Part shown: positions 42,887 to 52,306 of the stretch, one piece after another
Layout of the letters: each line of letters starts with the position of its first letter
How positions within the stretch are numbered: the first letter of the stretch is position 1
Source of the DNA: a bacterium 1XD8-76
Lineage (GTDB): Bacteria; Bacillota; Clostridia; Lachnospirales; Lachnospiraceae
Length of the DNA stretch: 64,000 nucleotides
Direction: 5' to 3'
Assembly (NCBI GenBank): GCA_003611955.1
Contig: RAZE01000001.1
Span: forward strand, 434,001-498,000
Position numbers and translations under genes: made by a program
The notes under the pieces: model-generated
Told to the model about the DNA's origin: nothing
The model's database searches: none
Seen by the model: only the letters and a program-made list of their open reading frames with translations

Positions 42887-43882
42887 GTGAAACCGAAGGC
42901 AATGAATGTGTTGGAGAGGTATGACCTGGAAGTGCTTCGTACCTGGAAGGTGCGGGGCGCTATTCTTTGTGAGAGTGACAAAGGGCTTTTTATTTTAAAA
43001 GAATGTAACAGCAGTAAGGAGAAACTTCTGCTTCAGGACGCATTTCTGGCCTTTTTAAGAGAGAGGGGGTTTCTGCAGGCGGAGGAACTTTTCAGAAACA
43101 GGGACGGAGAGCTGCTGAGCCGGGACGCGGACGGTACGGGCTATATTGTGAAAACCTATGTGGAGGGCAGAGAATGCAGTATCGGAGGGAGCAGAGAGGC
43201 TCTTTCGGACGGCTGTACCGCTATGCGGACACTGGCGAGACTGCACAGGCTGAGCGGCGATTTTATGGATTCTTTTGATGAGGAAGAGAGGAGAGTGCCT
43301 CTTGTTCTCCAGGAATTTGAAAAGCATAACCGGGAGTTGAAAAAAGTGAAGCGCTTTCTGAAAGAAAAAAGTCAGAAAAGTGATTTTGAGCATTTCCTGC
43401 AGCGACATTACGATCTGTTCCTGGAGCAGGCGGTGACTGTCCTGGAGGAGCTGAAAAGAGAGACCGTGGGAGATGTATATCAAATTCTGTGCCATGGCGA
43501 TTTCCAGTATCACAATGTACTGTTTTGCGGGAGCGATGTGCGGCTGATGAATTTTGAAAAGTGTGTCCGGGATGACAGGAGCAGGGATATCTATCACTTC
43601 AGTCGGAAAATGCTGGAAAAGAGTGACTGGCAGGCGGAGGTCGGGGAGGCGTTGCTCAACGCTTATGAGAGGGAATTGAAACTTACGCCGGAGGATGGCA
43701 GATGGCTCTATTACCGTTTCAGCTATCCGGAAAAATTCTGGAAGATAGTGAATTATTATTATAACAGAGGAAAAGCTTTTATCCCTGATAAAAACAGAGA
43801 AAAGCTGGAGGTGCTTTTGGAGCAGGAGGCACGCAGAAAGAATTTTATCAGAAGTGTGATCGGGGAAAGGTTCATGGTATAG
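42887..43882 (+). CDS. CotS-like / phosphotransferase-fold kinase (spore coat type)
   Basis: A 331-residue protein of the aminoglycoside-phosphotransferase/CotS fold. ILKECNSSKEKLLLQ contains the putative ATP-binding Lys, and ILCHGDFQYHNVLF is the catalytic loop with HGD and Asn. The metal-binding Asp of the usual IDFE motif appears to be Asn here (LMNFEKC). GTG at 42887 is proposed as the start because AGGAGG lies nine bases before it; an upstream TTG at 42842 lacks a site. In clostridia such proteins are commonly labelled CotS family spore coat kinases. No spore genes are beside it. Confidence 0.75.
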   Translation: MKPKAMNVLERYDLEVLRTWKVRGAILCESDKGLFILKECNSSKEKLLLQDAFLAFLRERGFLQAEELFRNRDGELLSRDADGTGYIVKTYVEGRECSIGGSREALSDGCTAMRTLARLHRLSGDFMDSFDEEERRVPLVLQEFEKHNRELKKVKRFLKEKSQKSDFEHFLQRHYDLFLEQAVTVLEELKRETVGDVYQILCHGDFQYHNVLFCGSDVRLMNFEKCVRDDRSRDIYHFSRKMLEKSDWQAEVGEALLNAYERELKLTPEDGRWLYYRFSYPEKFWKIVNYYYNRGKAFIPDKNREKLEVLLEQEARRKNFIRSVIGERFMV

Positions 43883-43933
43883 GCAGCGCGCATAAAGTAT
43901 ATATTCACGGAGAGAAGGCGCGAAAGGAGCAGA

Positions 43934-45418
43934 ATGGTGAAGAGACGAAGGAGAAAACAGACAGCAGCAGGAATAGCGGTACTATTTTGCCTGCTGTTTT
44001 TGATGTCCTGTGGTCGTCAGGATAAAAATGAGGAGGAACAAAACGATACCGGGTTTGTGGCGGCGGATAAGGGGATCTTTGACTCAGCGGATACCGCCGT
44101 GGTGGCGCAGATCGATATGGATGAAAAGAATATCACGCTGAAAAACATGGAAAAAAAGCGTCAGTATACGCTTGGCTACGACGGAACGACTTTTTTTTAT
44201 GACAAATACGGCAAGGTCATTTCTGTCACCCAGCTGCAGAAAGGCGAAGTGGTGGACATCACTTTCTTTAAGGAGAGAAAGCGCTTAAACACGCTGCAGA
44301 TTTCGGGTGACGCCTGGGTTCACAAAAACATGGATGAGTACAAACTGAACGAGGAAAAATTTCAGGCTGAGGTGGGATCCGCCGTCTACGCTTATTCGGA
44401 GGATACGGTCGTCATAGCGGACGAGAAACAGGGGGAGCTGATCGATATCAACCCTGTCGATATTCTGACATTTCGCGGCGTGGGGTCGGATGTTTACAGC
44501 ATTGTGGTGGAAAAAGGGCACGGCTATGTCCGGCTGAAAAACGAGGAATATTTCTATGACGGCTGGATCGAGATCGGGAAGAAGACGATCCAGAGGGTGA
44601 CGGAGAATATGCTGCTGACCGTGCCGGAGGGAAAGCACCAGGTCATCATCAGCAATAAAGGGACAAGCGGTGTAAAACAGATCGAGATACGCAGAAATAT
44701 GGAGCTGGAACTGGATGTGGGGGATCTGAAAGGGGAAGATCCCAAGTACGGGACGGTGGTGTTTACGATCACGCCGGAGGATGCGACGCTCTACCTGGAC
44801 GGGGATAAGACGGAGTACGGCTCGCCGGTGAGACTGGAGTACGGCATACATCAGATGATCGTGATGGCGGAAGGCTATGAGACGATAAGCCAGTATCTGA
44901 AAGTGGGACAGGAATCCGCCGGTATCGAGGTGACCATGAAGGCGGATACTTCCGACAGCGATGTTTCCGGCAACGATGTGTCGGGGAATGATGTGCTTTC
45001 CGACAGTGAAATACTGGAGGAGGTGAACCGGATCCTGAATGAGAGAGGCTACAGCGGCATCACATCCTCGGATTTGGCGGGAAATAACAACGATCAGAAC
45101 GGAACGACAGCGGACGGAAATAACAATAATACGGGGGCAGACAACTCCGGGGCGGGTAATGCGGGAAACGGTCAGACAAACACACCGGTGACGAGCACAC
45201 TCTCCTACTATGTAACGGTGGACGCGCCGGTCGGAGTGGAGGTCTATCTGGACGGAAATTATATCGGGATCGCGCCCTGCAGTTTCAAAAAAGATACGGG
45301 ATCCCATACGCTCACACTGCGCAAGACAGGGTATGTGGCGAAGTCCTATACGATACAGATGGATGAAGAAGAGAAAAACGTGAGCTATTCGTTTTTGGAT
45401 TTAGTGGAGATGGATTAG
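43934..45418 (+). CDS. PEGA-domain lipoprotein
   Basis: A 494-residue exported protein. A basic start and hydrophobic segment end in the lipobox LMSC (Cys26). Residues about 60-270 form a mostly beta domain of unknown type. Two PEGA domains follow: about 275-335 (GTVVFTITPEDATLYLDGDKTEYGSPV) and 425-490 (YYVTVDAPVGVEVYLDGNYIGIAPC). They are separated by an Asn/Gly/Ser-rich linker with two SGNDV repeats. PEGA proteins are surface proteins thought to bind cell-wall or extracellular partners. Its stop codon touches the next gene's ATG without a gap. Confidence 0.85.
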   Translation: MVKRRRRKQTAAGIAVLFCLLFLMSCGRQDKNEEEQNDTGFVAADKGIFDSADTAVVAQIDMDEKNITLKNMEKKRQYTLGYDGTTFFYDKYGKVISVTQLQKGEVVDITFFKERKRLNTLQISGDAWVHKNMDEYKLNEEKFQAEVGSAVYAYSEDTVVIADEKQGELIDINPVDILTFRGVGSDVYSIVVEKGHGYVRLKNEEYFYDGWIEIGKKTIQRVTENMLLTVPEGKHQVIISNKGTSGVKQIEIRRNMELELDVGDLKGEDPKYGTVVFTITPEDATLYLDGDKTEYGSPVRLEYGIHQMIVMAEGYETISQYLKVGQESAGIEVTMKADTSDSDVSGNDVSGNDVLSDSEILEEVNRILNERGYSGITSSDLAGNNNDQNGTTADGNNNNTGADNSGAGNAGNGQTNTPVTSTLSYYVTVDAPVGVEVYLDGNYIGIAPCSFKKDTGSHTLTLRKTGYVAKSYTIQMDEEEKNVSYSFLDLVEMD

Positions 45419-46144
45419 ATGAGTGACAAATACCGATTTGAAAATTTTGTAGAGATCATAGAAAAACTTCGGGCGAAGGATGGCTGCCCCTGGGACAGAG
45501 AGCAGACCCACGACAGTCTGCGCCCCTGCATGATGGAGGAGGCGGCGGAGTTCGTCAGCTCGATTCGGATCTACCACGAGAGCGGCAGCGCGGAGAATAT
45601 GCGGGAGGAGCTGGGAGATATTCTGCTGCAGGTGGTAATGCACAGTGTGATCGCGGAGGAAGAGGGACTTTTTACGATGAAGGATGTGGTGGAGGAAGTC
45701 TCGGAAAAGATGATCAGACGGCATCCCCATATTTTCGGGACCGCGCAGGCGGACACCTCGGAACAGGTGCTGCAAAACTGGGATGAGATCAAGAAGAAAG
45801 AGAAGGAGGGGAAGAGCTGGATCGCCTCGCCGCTTCGGGAGATTCCCAGAGAGCTTCCTTCCCTGACAAGGGGACCCAAGGTCTTAAAGAAGATAGACAA
45901 GCTGTATGAGAAGGCGCCGTCCGGGGAGGAGACCTCGGACAGGCTGCTGGCGGCGGCGAGGGAACTCTCCGTCTGCGGGGAGGGGACGGAAAAAGAACAG
46001 GTGGAAAAATGGCTCGGAGACGCGCTCCTCGCTCTGTGTGAGATCGCCAGAAGAGAGAAGATCGCGGCGGAGCAGGTTCTGATGGACAGGATAGAGGAAC
46101 TGATAGAGGAGAAGGAAGGATCGGAGGATCTGAGGAGAAAATAG
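45419..46144 (+). CDS. mazG: MazG-type nucleoside triphosphate pyrophosphohydrolase
   Basis: A 241-residue enzyme which hydrolyses NTPs, especially abnormal ones, to NMP and pyrophosphate. LRAKDGCPWDREQTHDSLRPCMMEEAAEF and MREELGDILLQVVMHS hold the metal-binding Glu and Asp of the first MazG domain; a degenerate second domain makes up the C-terminal part. The gene begins directly at the stop codon of the PEGA gene, so the two are probably translationally coupled. Confidence 0.92.
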   Translation: MSDKYRFENFVEIIEKLRAKDGCPWDREQTHDSLRPCMMEEAAEFVSSIRIYHESGSAENMREELGDILLQVVMHSVIAEEEGLFTMKDVVEEVSEKMIRRHPHIFGTAQADTSEQVLQNWDEIKKKEKEGKSWIASPLREIPRELPSLTRGPKVLKKIDKLYEKAPSGEETSDRLLAAARELSVCGEGTEKEQVEKWLGDALLALCEIARREKIAAEQVLMDRIEELIEEKEGSEDLRRK

Positions 46145-46166
46145 AAGATAACCGAAGAATATTTTA

Positions 46167-46195
46167 TTGTAACGGAAGAGATAAAAAGATATAAT
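46167..46195 (+). promoter_or_regulatory. Promoter of the aldo/keto reductase-galK-galT operon
   Basis: TTGTAA (46167-46172), 17 bases, perfect TATAAT (46190-46195). The start codon is 23 bases further, so the leader is very short, with AAAGGAGGAGG inside it. Confidence 0.75.
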
Positions 46196-46217
46196 ATTTA
46201 AAAAGGAGGAGGAATAT

Positions 46218-47075
46218 ATGGGGTATGGAAGCCTGACGGACAGTTTTACGATGCATAACGGAAAAACGATTCCCTGTATCGGCTACGGGACTTACAAGAC
46301 GTCTGAGGAGGAGGTCTACGACGCGGTGATCGCGGCCATAAAGGCGGGCTACCGCCATATCGATACAGCGGCTTTTTACAAAAATGAGGCGGGAGTCGGC
46401 AGAGCGGTCAGAGAGTGCGGCGTTCCAAGGGAAGAGATTTTTGTGACGAGCAAGGTCTGGAATACGGACAGAGGATATGAGAACACAAAGAAGGCCTTCG
46501 CGGAGAGCATGGAACGGCTGGGGCTTGAATACATGGATCTGTATCTGATCCACTGGCCCGCAAATAAAAAACAGTTCGGGGACGAGGCGAAAAAGATCAA
46601 TGCGGATACATGGAGAGCGCTGGAAGAGCTGTATGCGGAGGGAAAAATAAGGGCGATCGGCCTCAGCAATTTCCTGCCCCATCATATCGAAGAGCTGATG
46701 GAGGGGGCGAAGGTGAAACCGATGGTGGACCAGATCGAATTTCATCCGGGCTGGGCACAGCTGGAGATCAGCGAGTACTGCCGGAAAAAGGATATTGTGG
46801 TGGAGGCGTGGAGCCCTCTGGGGAGAAAAGATGCCCTGGACAATGAGGTGCTGAGAGAGATCGGGGCGAAATATCAAAAGGGAACCGCCCAGGTCTGCAT
46901 CCGCTGGGTCATGCAGCACGGTATCCTGCCGCTGCCGAAGACGGTAAATCCGGATCGAATGGCGGAGAATGCGGATGTCTTCGATTTTGAGCTGACGGCG
47001 GAGGAGATGAGGACCATCGATGAGCTGAAAAATCTGGGCGGCCAGTGCGCGCTGCCGGATGAGGTGGATTTTTAG
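46218..47075 (+). CDS. Aldo/keto reductase
   Basis: A 285-residue NADPH-dependent oxidoreductase. GYRHIDTAAFYKNEAGVGRA holds the catalytic Asp and Tyr; the Lys of VTSKVW and the His of IHWPA complete the tetrad. AIGLSNFLPHHIEEL and VNPDRMAENADVF are usual. It reduces aldehydes or keto-sugars. It is the first gene after the promoter at 46167 and precedes galK, which hints at a role with sugar aldehydes, but the substrate is open. Confidence 0.92.
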   Translation: MGYGSLTDSFTMHNGKTIPCIGYGTYKTSEEEVYDAVIAAIKAGYRHIDTAAFYKNEAGVGRAVRECGVPREEIFVTSKVWNTDRGYENTKKAFAESMERLGLEYMDLYLIHWPANKKQFGDEAKKINADTWRALEELYAEGKIRAIGLSNFLPHHIEELMEGAKVKPMVDQIEFHPGWAQLEISEYCRKKDIVVEAWSPLGRKDALDNEVLREIGAKYQKGTAQVCIRWVMQHGILPLPKTVNPDRMAENADVFDFELTAEEMRTIDELKNLGGQCALPDEVDF

Positions 47076-47104
47076 GGTAAAGCAAAAAAGAATGGAGGGT
47101 GAAA

Positions 47105-48268
47105 ATGAAAGAGAAACTACGGAAGAAATTTGCGGAACTGTTTGGAGATGCGGAGGGCGTGAAGGTGTATTTTGCTCCCGGGCGTGTGAATCTGATCGGG
47201 GAGCACACGGATTATAACGGCGGACATGTGTTTCCCTGCGCGCTGACGATCGGTACATACGGCGCGGCGAGAAAACGCTCGGACAACAAACTGCATTTTT
47301 ATTCTATGAATTTTGAGCGGACAGGTCTGATAAAATCCGCGCTGGATGATCTGAATGAGCCGAAAGAATCCGACTGGACAAATTATCCGAAGGGAGTAAT
47401 GTGGACCTTCGCGAAGAGGGGATTCGAGATGCCCTGCGGCATGGATCTGGTTATCTTCGGCAATATTCCCAACGGTTCCGGTCTGTCCTCCTCGGCCTCT
47501 CTGGAAGTGCTGACAGGCTTTATCCTGAGGGATCTGTACGGTTTTGACGCCACAAATGTGGACCTGGCGCTGATCGGACAGTATGCGGAGAACAATTACA
47601 ACGGCATGAACTGCGGTATCATGGACCAGTTTGCCTCCGCCATGGGGAAAAAGGACAACGCGATCTTTCTGGATACGGCGAATCTGTCCTATGAGTATGC
47701 ACCGCTTGTCCTGGAGGGGGCCAAAGTTGTGGTGACAAACAGCAAAGTGAAGCACAGTCTCGTCAATTCCGCGTACAACCAGAGGAGAAGCGAATGCGAG
47801 ACCGCTCTGGCGGAACTGCAGAAAGTTGTGGATATCAGGGGACTCGGAGATCTGAGCGAAGAAGAGTTTGAGAAGCATAAATCCGCGATCGGGGATGAGG
47901 TGCGGGTGCGCCGCGCGAGACATGCGGTGTATGAGAACCAGAGAACCATCCGCGCCGTGGAAGCTCTGAAAAATAACGATATCAAACAGTTCGGTGAACT
48001 TATGAATGCATCCCATGTCTCCCTTCGGGACGATTATGAAGTGTCCTGCGAGGAGATCGATGTTCTGGTGGATGAAGCGTGGAAGATTCCCGGCGTGATC
48101 GGTTCCCGCATCACGGGCGGCGGCTTCGGCGGCTGCACGGTGAGCATCGTCAGAGACGAGGCGATCGATACCTTTAAGGAGCAGGTTGAGAAAGCCTATG
48201 AGGAGAAGACCGGGAAGACGGCTGAGTTCTATATCGTGGAGATCGGGGACGGGCCGTACATATTATAA
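47105..48268 (+). CDS. galK: Galactokinase
   Basis: A 387-residue GHMP kinase which phosphorylates galactose at C1. GRVNLIGEHTDYNGGHVFPCAL is the galactokinase signature, PNGSGLSSSASLEV is the ATP-binding loop, MNCGIMDQFASAMG contains the catalytic Asp, and GSRITGGGFGGCTVSIV is motif 3. The ATG at 47105 follows TGGAGGG. It is 49 bases before the galT start, and neither galE nor galM is in the window. Confidence 0.95.
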   Translation: MKEKLRKKFAELFGDAEGVKVYFAPGRVNLIGEHTDYNGGHVFPCALTIGTYGAARKRSDNKLHFYSMNFERTGLIKSALDDLNEPKESDWTNYPKGVMWTFAKRGFEMPCGMDLVIFGNIPNGSGLSSSASLEVLTGFILRDLYGFDATNVDLALIGQYAENNYNGMNCGIMDQFASAMGKKDNAIFLDTANLSYEYAPLVLEGAKVVVTNSKVKHSLVNSAYNQRRSECETALAELQKVVDIRGLGDLSEEEFEKHKSAIGDEVRVRRARHAVYENQRTIRAVEALKNNDIKQFGELMNASHVSLRDDYEVSCEEIDVLVDEAWKIPGVIGSRITGGGFGGCTVSIVRDEAIDTFKEQVEKAYEEKTGKTAEFYIVEIGDGPYIL

Positions 48269-48317
48269 GACAAAGGGTGATGAGCGGATCGGACGAAGCC
48301 GCGGAACGGAGAGGGAT

Positions 48318-49835
48318 ATGAGTATTTACAGTAATATCAGAGCACTTGTAAACTATGGGCTGGACACCGGACTGGTCGAGCGGGAGGACGAGATCTTTAC
48401 GGTAAACAGGCTGTTGGAATTGTTTCAGCTGGACGAGATGGGGGACGTCTGTGAGGAGATACCGGCTGCGGCGAAGGAAGCTGACGGCGCGGGCCTGGAA
48501 AAGATTCTCAGGGAGATGCTGGACTACGCGCATGAGGCGGGCCTGATGCCGGAAAACGACATAACCCACCGGGATCTGTTCGACACGAAGATCATGAGCA
48601 TGCTGATGCCGAGGCCGAACGAGGTGATTCGGAAATTCCATGAGCTGTACGGGAGATCCCCCAGGGAGGCGACGGATTTCTTCTATAAGCTGAGCCAGGA
48701 TTCCGATTACATCAGACGATATCGAATCGTGAAAGATCAAAAGTGGGTGGCTCCCACAAAATACGGCGATCTGGACGTGACGATCAATCTGTCCAAGCCG
48801 GAGAAGGATCCGAAGGCGATCGCGGCGGCGAAGCTGGCGAAGCAGAGCGGCTATCCGAAGTGTCTTCTGTGCATGGAGAATGTGGGTTACGCGGGGCGCG
48901 TGAACCATCCGGCGAGGCAGAACCACCGCATTATCCCGGTGACGATCCAGGACAGCGGATGGGGCTTCCAATATTCGCCTTATGTGTATTACAATGAGCA
49001 CTGCATTGTCTTTAACGGCGAACATGTGCCGATGAAAATAGAACACGGCACGTTCTGCAAGCTGTTTGATTTTGTAAAACAGTTCCCGCATTATTTTGTG
49101 GGTTCCAACGCGGATCTGCCGATCGTGGGCGGTTCCATTTTGAGCCACGACCATTTCCAGGGCGGACACTATGAGTTCGCGATGGCGAAGGCTCCGGTGG
49201 AGAGGACGTTCACGATCAAAGGTTATGAGGATGTGGAGAGCGGCATTGTGAACTGGCCGATGTCGGTGATCCGACTGAGCGGAGAGGACACGGACAGGAT
49301 CATCGCGCTGGCGGATCATATCCTGGAGGCCTGGAGGGAGTACACGGACGAGGAGGCGTTTATCTACGCGTACACGGACGGCGAACCGCACAATACGATT
49401 ACGCCGATCGCCAGAAAACGCGGCGATAAGTATGAACTGGATCTGGTCCTCCGCAACAATATCACCACGGAAGAGCATCCCCTGGGCGTATACCACCCCC
49501 ACGCGAACCTGCACCATATCAAGAAGGAGAACATCGGCCTGATCGAGGTGATGGGACTGGCGGTTCTGCCTGCCCGCCTGAAAGGGGAGATGGAACAGCT
49601 CGCCGGGGCGATACTGACCGGTAAGGATATTCGAGGCGACGAAGCGCTGGAGAAACATGCCGACTGGGTGGAGGAATTTCTGCCGAAGTATGAGAAGATA
49701 GACGAGGGGAATGTCCACGATATCCTGCGTAAGGAGATCGGGTTCGTGTTTATGCAGGTGCTGGAGGATGCAGGCGTGTATAAGCGGACGGAGGAAGGAC
49801 AGAGTGCGTTTATGAGGTTTGTGGAAAGCTTGTAA
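48318..49835 (+). CDS. galT: UDP-glucose-hexose-1-phosphate uridylyltransferase, class II
   Basis: A 505-residue class II GalT (Firmicute type), which swaps UMP between UDP-glucose and galactose 1-phosphate. The conserved stretch VGSNADLPIVGGSILSHDHFQGGHYEFAMA carries the catalytic His region. KCLLCMENVGYAGRVNHPARQNHR is another family block. The start ATG at 48318 follows AGAGGG; the frame remains open upstream but that is a shadow of galK. A terminator follows 4 bases after the stop. Confidence 0.95.
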   Translation: MSIYSNIRALVNYGLDTGLVEREDEIFTVNRLLELFQLDEMGDVCEEIPAAAKEADGAGLEKILREMLDYAHEAGLMPENDITHRDLFDTKIMSMLMPRPNEVIRKFHELYGRSPREATDFFYKLSQDSDYIRRYRIVKDQKWVAPTKYGDLDVTINLSKPEKDPKAIAAAKLAKQSGYPKCLLCMENVGYAGRVNHPARQNHRIIPVTIQDSGWGFQYSPYVYYNEHCIVFNGEHVPMKIEHGTFCKLFDFVKQFPHYFVGSNADLPIVGGSILSHDHFQGGHYEFAMAKAPVERTFTIKGYEDVESGIVNWPMSVIRLSGEDTDRIIALADHILEAWREYTDEEAFIYAYTDGEPHNTITPIARKRGDKYELDLVLRNNITTEEHPLGVYHPHANLHHIKKENIGLIEVMGLAVLPARLKGEMEQLAGAILTGKDIRGDEALEKHADWVEEFLPKYEKIDEGNVHDILRKEIGFVFMQVLEDAGVYKRTEEGQSAFMRFVESL

Positions 49836-49839
49836 AAAG

Positions 49840-49872
49840 AACGCTGCAGGGTATACCCCCTGCGGCGTTTTT
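49840..49872. terminator. Bidirectional terminator between galT and the MATE gene
   Basis: The arms AACGCTGCAGGG and CCCTGCGGCGTT are followed by T residues on the plus strand and preceded by A residues, which give T residues on the minus strand. The two genes converge on it. Confidence 0.85.
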
Positions 49873-51205
49873 AGGATTCTGTGAGCTTTCGGAATTTCTT
49901 TTTATAAAAAGAGATGGAGAGCGCTGTGGCAATACACCATCCGATGGGCCACGAACACCAGATGCCTGTCGCGGAAGCCGTCAGATCGGAGAGGACAAAA
50001 GCCAAAACGACCCGCAGGATCAGATCGGTGAAAGTGGCAGTCATAAACTGGCGCATGGCGCTGACTCCCCGGAGAATGCCGTCCGCGATTAATTTAGCGG
50101 ATACAATGAAATAAAAAGGGGAAAGTATCCATAAAAACTGTCTTCCGGTCATCAGAGCGTCCACAGACCCTTTCTCCAGGAACAGAAGAAGCAGATATCT
50201 CCCAAAGAAAAGGTAAAGGATGCAGAAAGGGATACACAGACACCACACCATTTTAATTCCCGCGTGGAATCCCTCCCGGATCCTTTCGTATTTATGTGCA
50301 CCGAGATTCTGGGCCGTAAAATTGGAGATACCGTTGCCGATCGTGGTGAAGGACGTAATGACCAGGTTATTGAGCTTTACCGCGGCGGAGTAGCCTGCCA
50401 TGACAGAAGCGCCGAATCCGTTGATGACACTTTGAATCAGAATATTTCCGACAGAGATAAAACTTTGCTGCAAAATGCTGGGGATGGCGATGACCAGAAT
50501 ATTTTTCAGAAGAGTCCGGTCAAAAATCGGCGGTTTTTTCCGGGCCTGAATCTTCCCCAGTCTTTTCCACACGGCGAGAACGGCCAGGATGCAGCTGGCT
50601 CCCTGGCAAAGAAAAGTCGCCCAGGCAACGCCTGCCACTCCCATGTGAAAAGCCTTTACAAACAGAATGTCCACGGCGATATTTGACATGGAAGATACGG
50701 CCAGGAAACAGAAAGGCGTTTTGGAATCGCCCAGGGCGGAAAAGATGCCGGTGGCAATATTATAGAAAAATACGAAAGGCAGTCCCCACACGTAAATGTC
50801 CAGATACAGCTTTGAGTCAGCGAAGACTTCCCGCGGCGTTCGGATCAGCTGCAGCAGCGGACTGCATCCCAAGATACCGATAAACATCAGTATGCCGCAG
50901 ACGAAGGCGCTGAAAATGCAGGCTGTGGATATAGCGGTTTTCAGTCTGGTGTAATCCCTGGCGCCAAAGAGCTGTGAGACCACAACGGAGCATCCCATAT
51001 TGCAGCCGAAGGCGAAAGCGATAAAGATCAATGTGATCTCATAGCTGTTCCCGACAGCGGCCAGCGCATTTTCCCCGATAAATTTTCCGGCCACCAGAGA
51101 ATCGGCGATATTGTAGAGCTGCTGAAAGATAATGCTGCCAAACAGGGGAAGGCAGAATTTCCACAATACTGTCTCAGGTTTTCCGATCGTCAAATCTTTG
51201 TTCAT
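49871..51205 (-). CDS. MATE-family multidrug/Na+ antiporter
   Basis: A 444-residue protein with twelve membrane segments. The N-terminus has LWKFCLPLFGSIIFQQLYNIADSLVAGKFIGENALAAVGNSYEI, which is typical of MATE exporters, and the second half repeats the arrangement (IPSILQQSFISVGNILIQSVINGFG). It expels cationic compounds using a sodium or proton gradient. The ATG at 51205 is chosen because AAAGGA lies about nine bases before it; an ATG three codons earlier lies directly on this site. It is divergent from a LysR regulator (105 bases apart). Confidence 0.92.
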   Translation of the reverse strand: MNKDLTIGKPETVLWKFCLPLFGSIIFQQLYNIADSLVAGKFIGENALAAVGNSYEITLIFIAFAFGCNMGCSVVVSQLFGARDYTRLKTAISTACIFSAFVCGILMFIGILGCSPLLQLIRTPREVFADSKLYLDIYVWGLPFVFFYNIATGIFSALGDSKTPFCFLAVSSMSNIAVDILFVKAFHMGVAGVAWATFLCQGASCILAVLAVWKRLGKIQARKKPPIFDRTLLKNILVIAIPSILQQSFISVGNILIQSVINGFGASVMAGYSAAVKLNNLVITSFTTIGNGISNFTAQNLGAHKYERIREGFHAGIKMVWCLCIPFCILYLFFGRYLLLLFLEKGSVDALMTGRQFLWILSPFYFIVSAKLIADGILRGVSAMRQFMTATFTDLILRVVLAFVLSDLTASATGIWCSWPIGWCIATALSISFYKKKFRKLTES

Positions 51206-51309
51206 GATAATCATTCCTTTTCTGTTTACACAATTCCAAATATGGATTATACTACGTTACAATAAATACTAAAAATATATATAAAATATAGAAAGCATAT
51301 AAATAATAT

Positions 51310-52188
51310 ATGGATATAAATTTTGAGTACTATAAAATATTTTATTATGTGGCGCGGTATGGGAATATCACAAAAGCTGCCGCCGCACTCGGCAGCAATC
51401 AGCCCAATGTGACGCGGATCATGAAACTGCTGGAATCGCAGATGGGCTGCAGACTGCTGATCCGGGAGGCGAGGGGAATTAGTCTGACGGAGGAGGGAAA
51501 ACGCCTCTACTCCCATGTGGAGATCGCCTGTGGACATCTCTTCGCGGCGCAGGAGGAGATAGGAGGACAGCCGGGGAGCGGAGGCACGGTGAAGATAGGG
51601 GCGACGGAGACGGCGCTGCACCTGTTTCTGCTGGATGTGTTGCGCGATTTTAAGAGAGAGTACCCGGCGGTCAGAATAAAGATCCACAACCACACGACGC
51701 CGGAGATCACAGGCAGGCTCCTCGAAGGCAAGCTGGATTTTGCGGTGGTCACAACACCCTTTGCGATGCCGGACGCGCTCCGGAGCGAAGAGCTGTTGCA
51801 GTTTGAAGATATACTGGCTGGCGGGACGGCGTACGGGGAGCTGTGCAAAAAGAAACTGGAGCCGGAAGACATGAAAAATTATCCCTGGGTCGGCCTGGGG
51901 GAGGGGACGGCGACCTATGAGATGTATAAAGCATTTTTTGCCGGGCACAAAATCGATATGGAGCCGGATATGCAGGTGGCGACGTCGGACCTGATACTGC
52001 CGTTAATCGAGAATAATCTGGGGATCGGCTTTATACCGGAAAAGCTGGCGCGGGAGTCACTGAGAGAGAAGAGGCTGGTGCAGATAAGAATAAACTGCGA
52101 ATTGCCGAAGCGCTCCATACAGATCGTCTCGGATAAGGGACAGAGAAAAAGCAGTGCGGCGGAGCTGCTCTACAGGTATTTAAAATAA
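51310..52188 (+). CDS. LysR-family transcriptional regulator
   Basis: A 292-residue LTTR. The N-terminal helix-turn-helix is clear: FYYVARYGNITKAAAALGSNQPNVTRIMKLLESQMGCRLLIREARGISLTEEGKRLY. The effector-binding domain follows from about residue 90. It is divergent from the MATE gene, and the 105-base AT-rich gap contains a TATAAT box for that gene (51251-51246, minus strand), so it is the likely regulator of the exporter. The ATG has no clear ribosome site in front of it, which is unusual for this window. Confidence 0.92.
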   Translation: MDINFEYYKIFYYVARYGNITKAAAALGSNQPNVTRIMKLLESQMGCRLLIREARGISLTEEGKRLYSHVEIACGHLFAAQEEIGGQPGSGGTVKIGATETALHLFLLDVLRDFKREYPAVRIKIHNHTTPEITGRLLEGKLDFAVVTTPFAMPDALRSEELLQFEDILAGGTAYGELCKKKLEPEDMKNYPWVGLGEGTATYEMYKAFFAGHKIDMEPDMQVATSDLILPLIENNLGIGFIPEKLARESLREKRLVQIRINCELPKRSIQIVSDKGQRKSSAAELLYRYLK

Positions 52189-52306
52189 AATTTATTGCGA
52201 GGGCTTCCGCGAAGTTTGGATGGTCTTTAAAAAAAAGGTATGGTATACTTTCTGTAGATTATTAATTGTTTTATGTCTTGACAAAGTGAAAGGAATGCGG
52301 ACCGGA

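Noticed and set aside
48174..49718. A 500-codon open frame on the minus strand opposite galT
   Set aside because: It lies wholly over galT, has no recognisable domain, is rich in Arg and His as expected for the reverse frame of a GC-rich gene, and has no ribosome site.
52220..52306. A longer start for the PtuA-like ATPase at 52220
   Set aside because: The extra 29 residues are hydrophobic and not part of the ATPase fold, and the ATG at 52307 has a better upstream site; a TTGACA-like sequence lies in this stretch.
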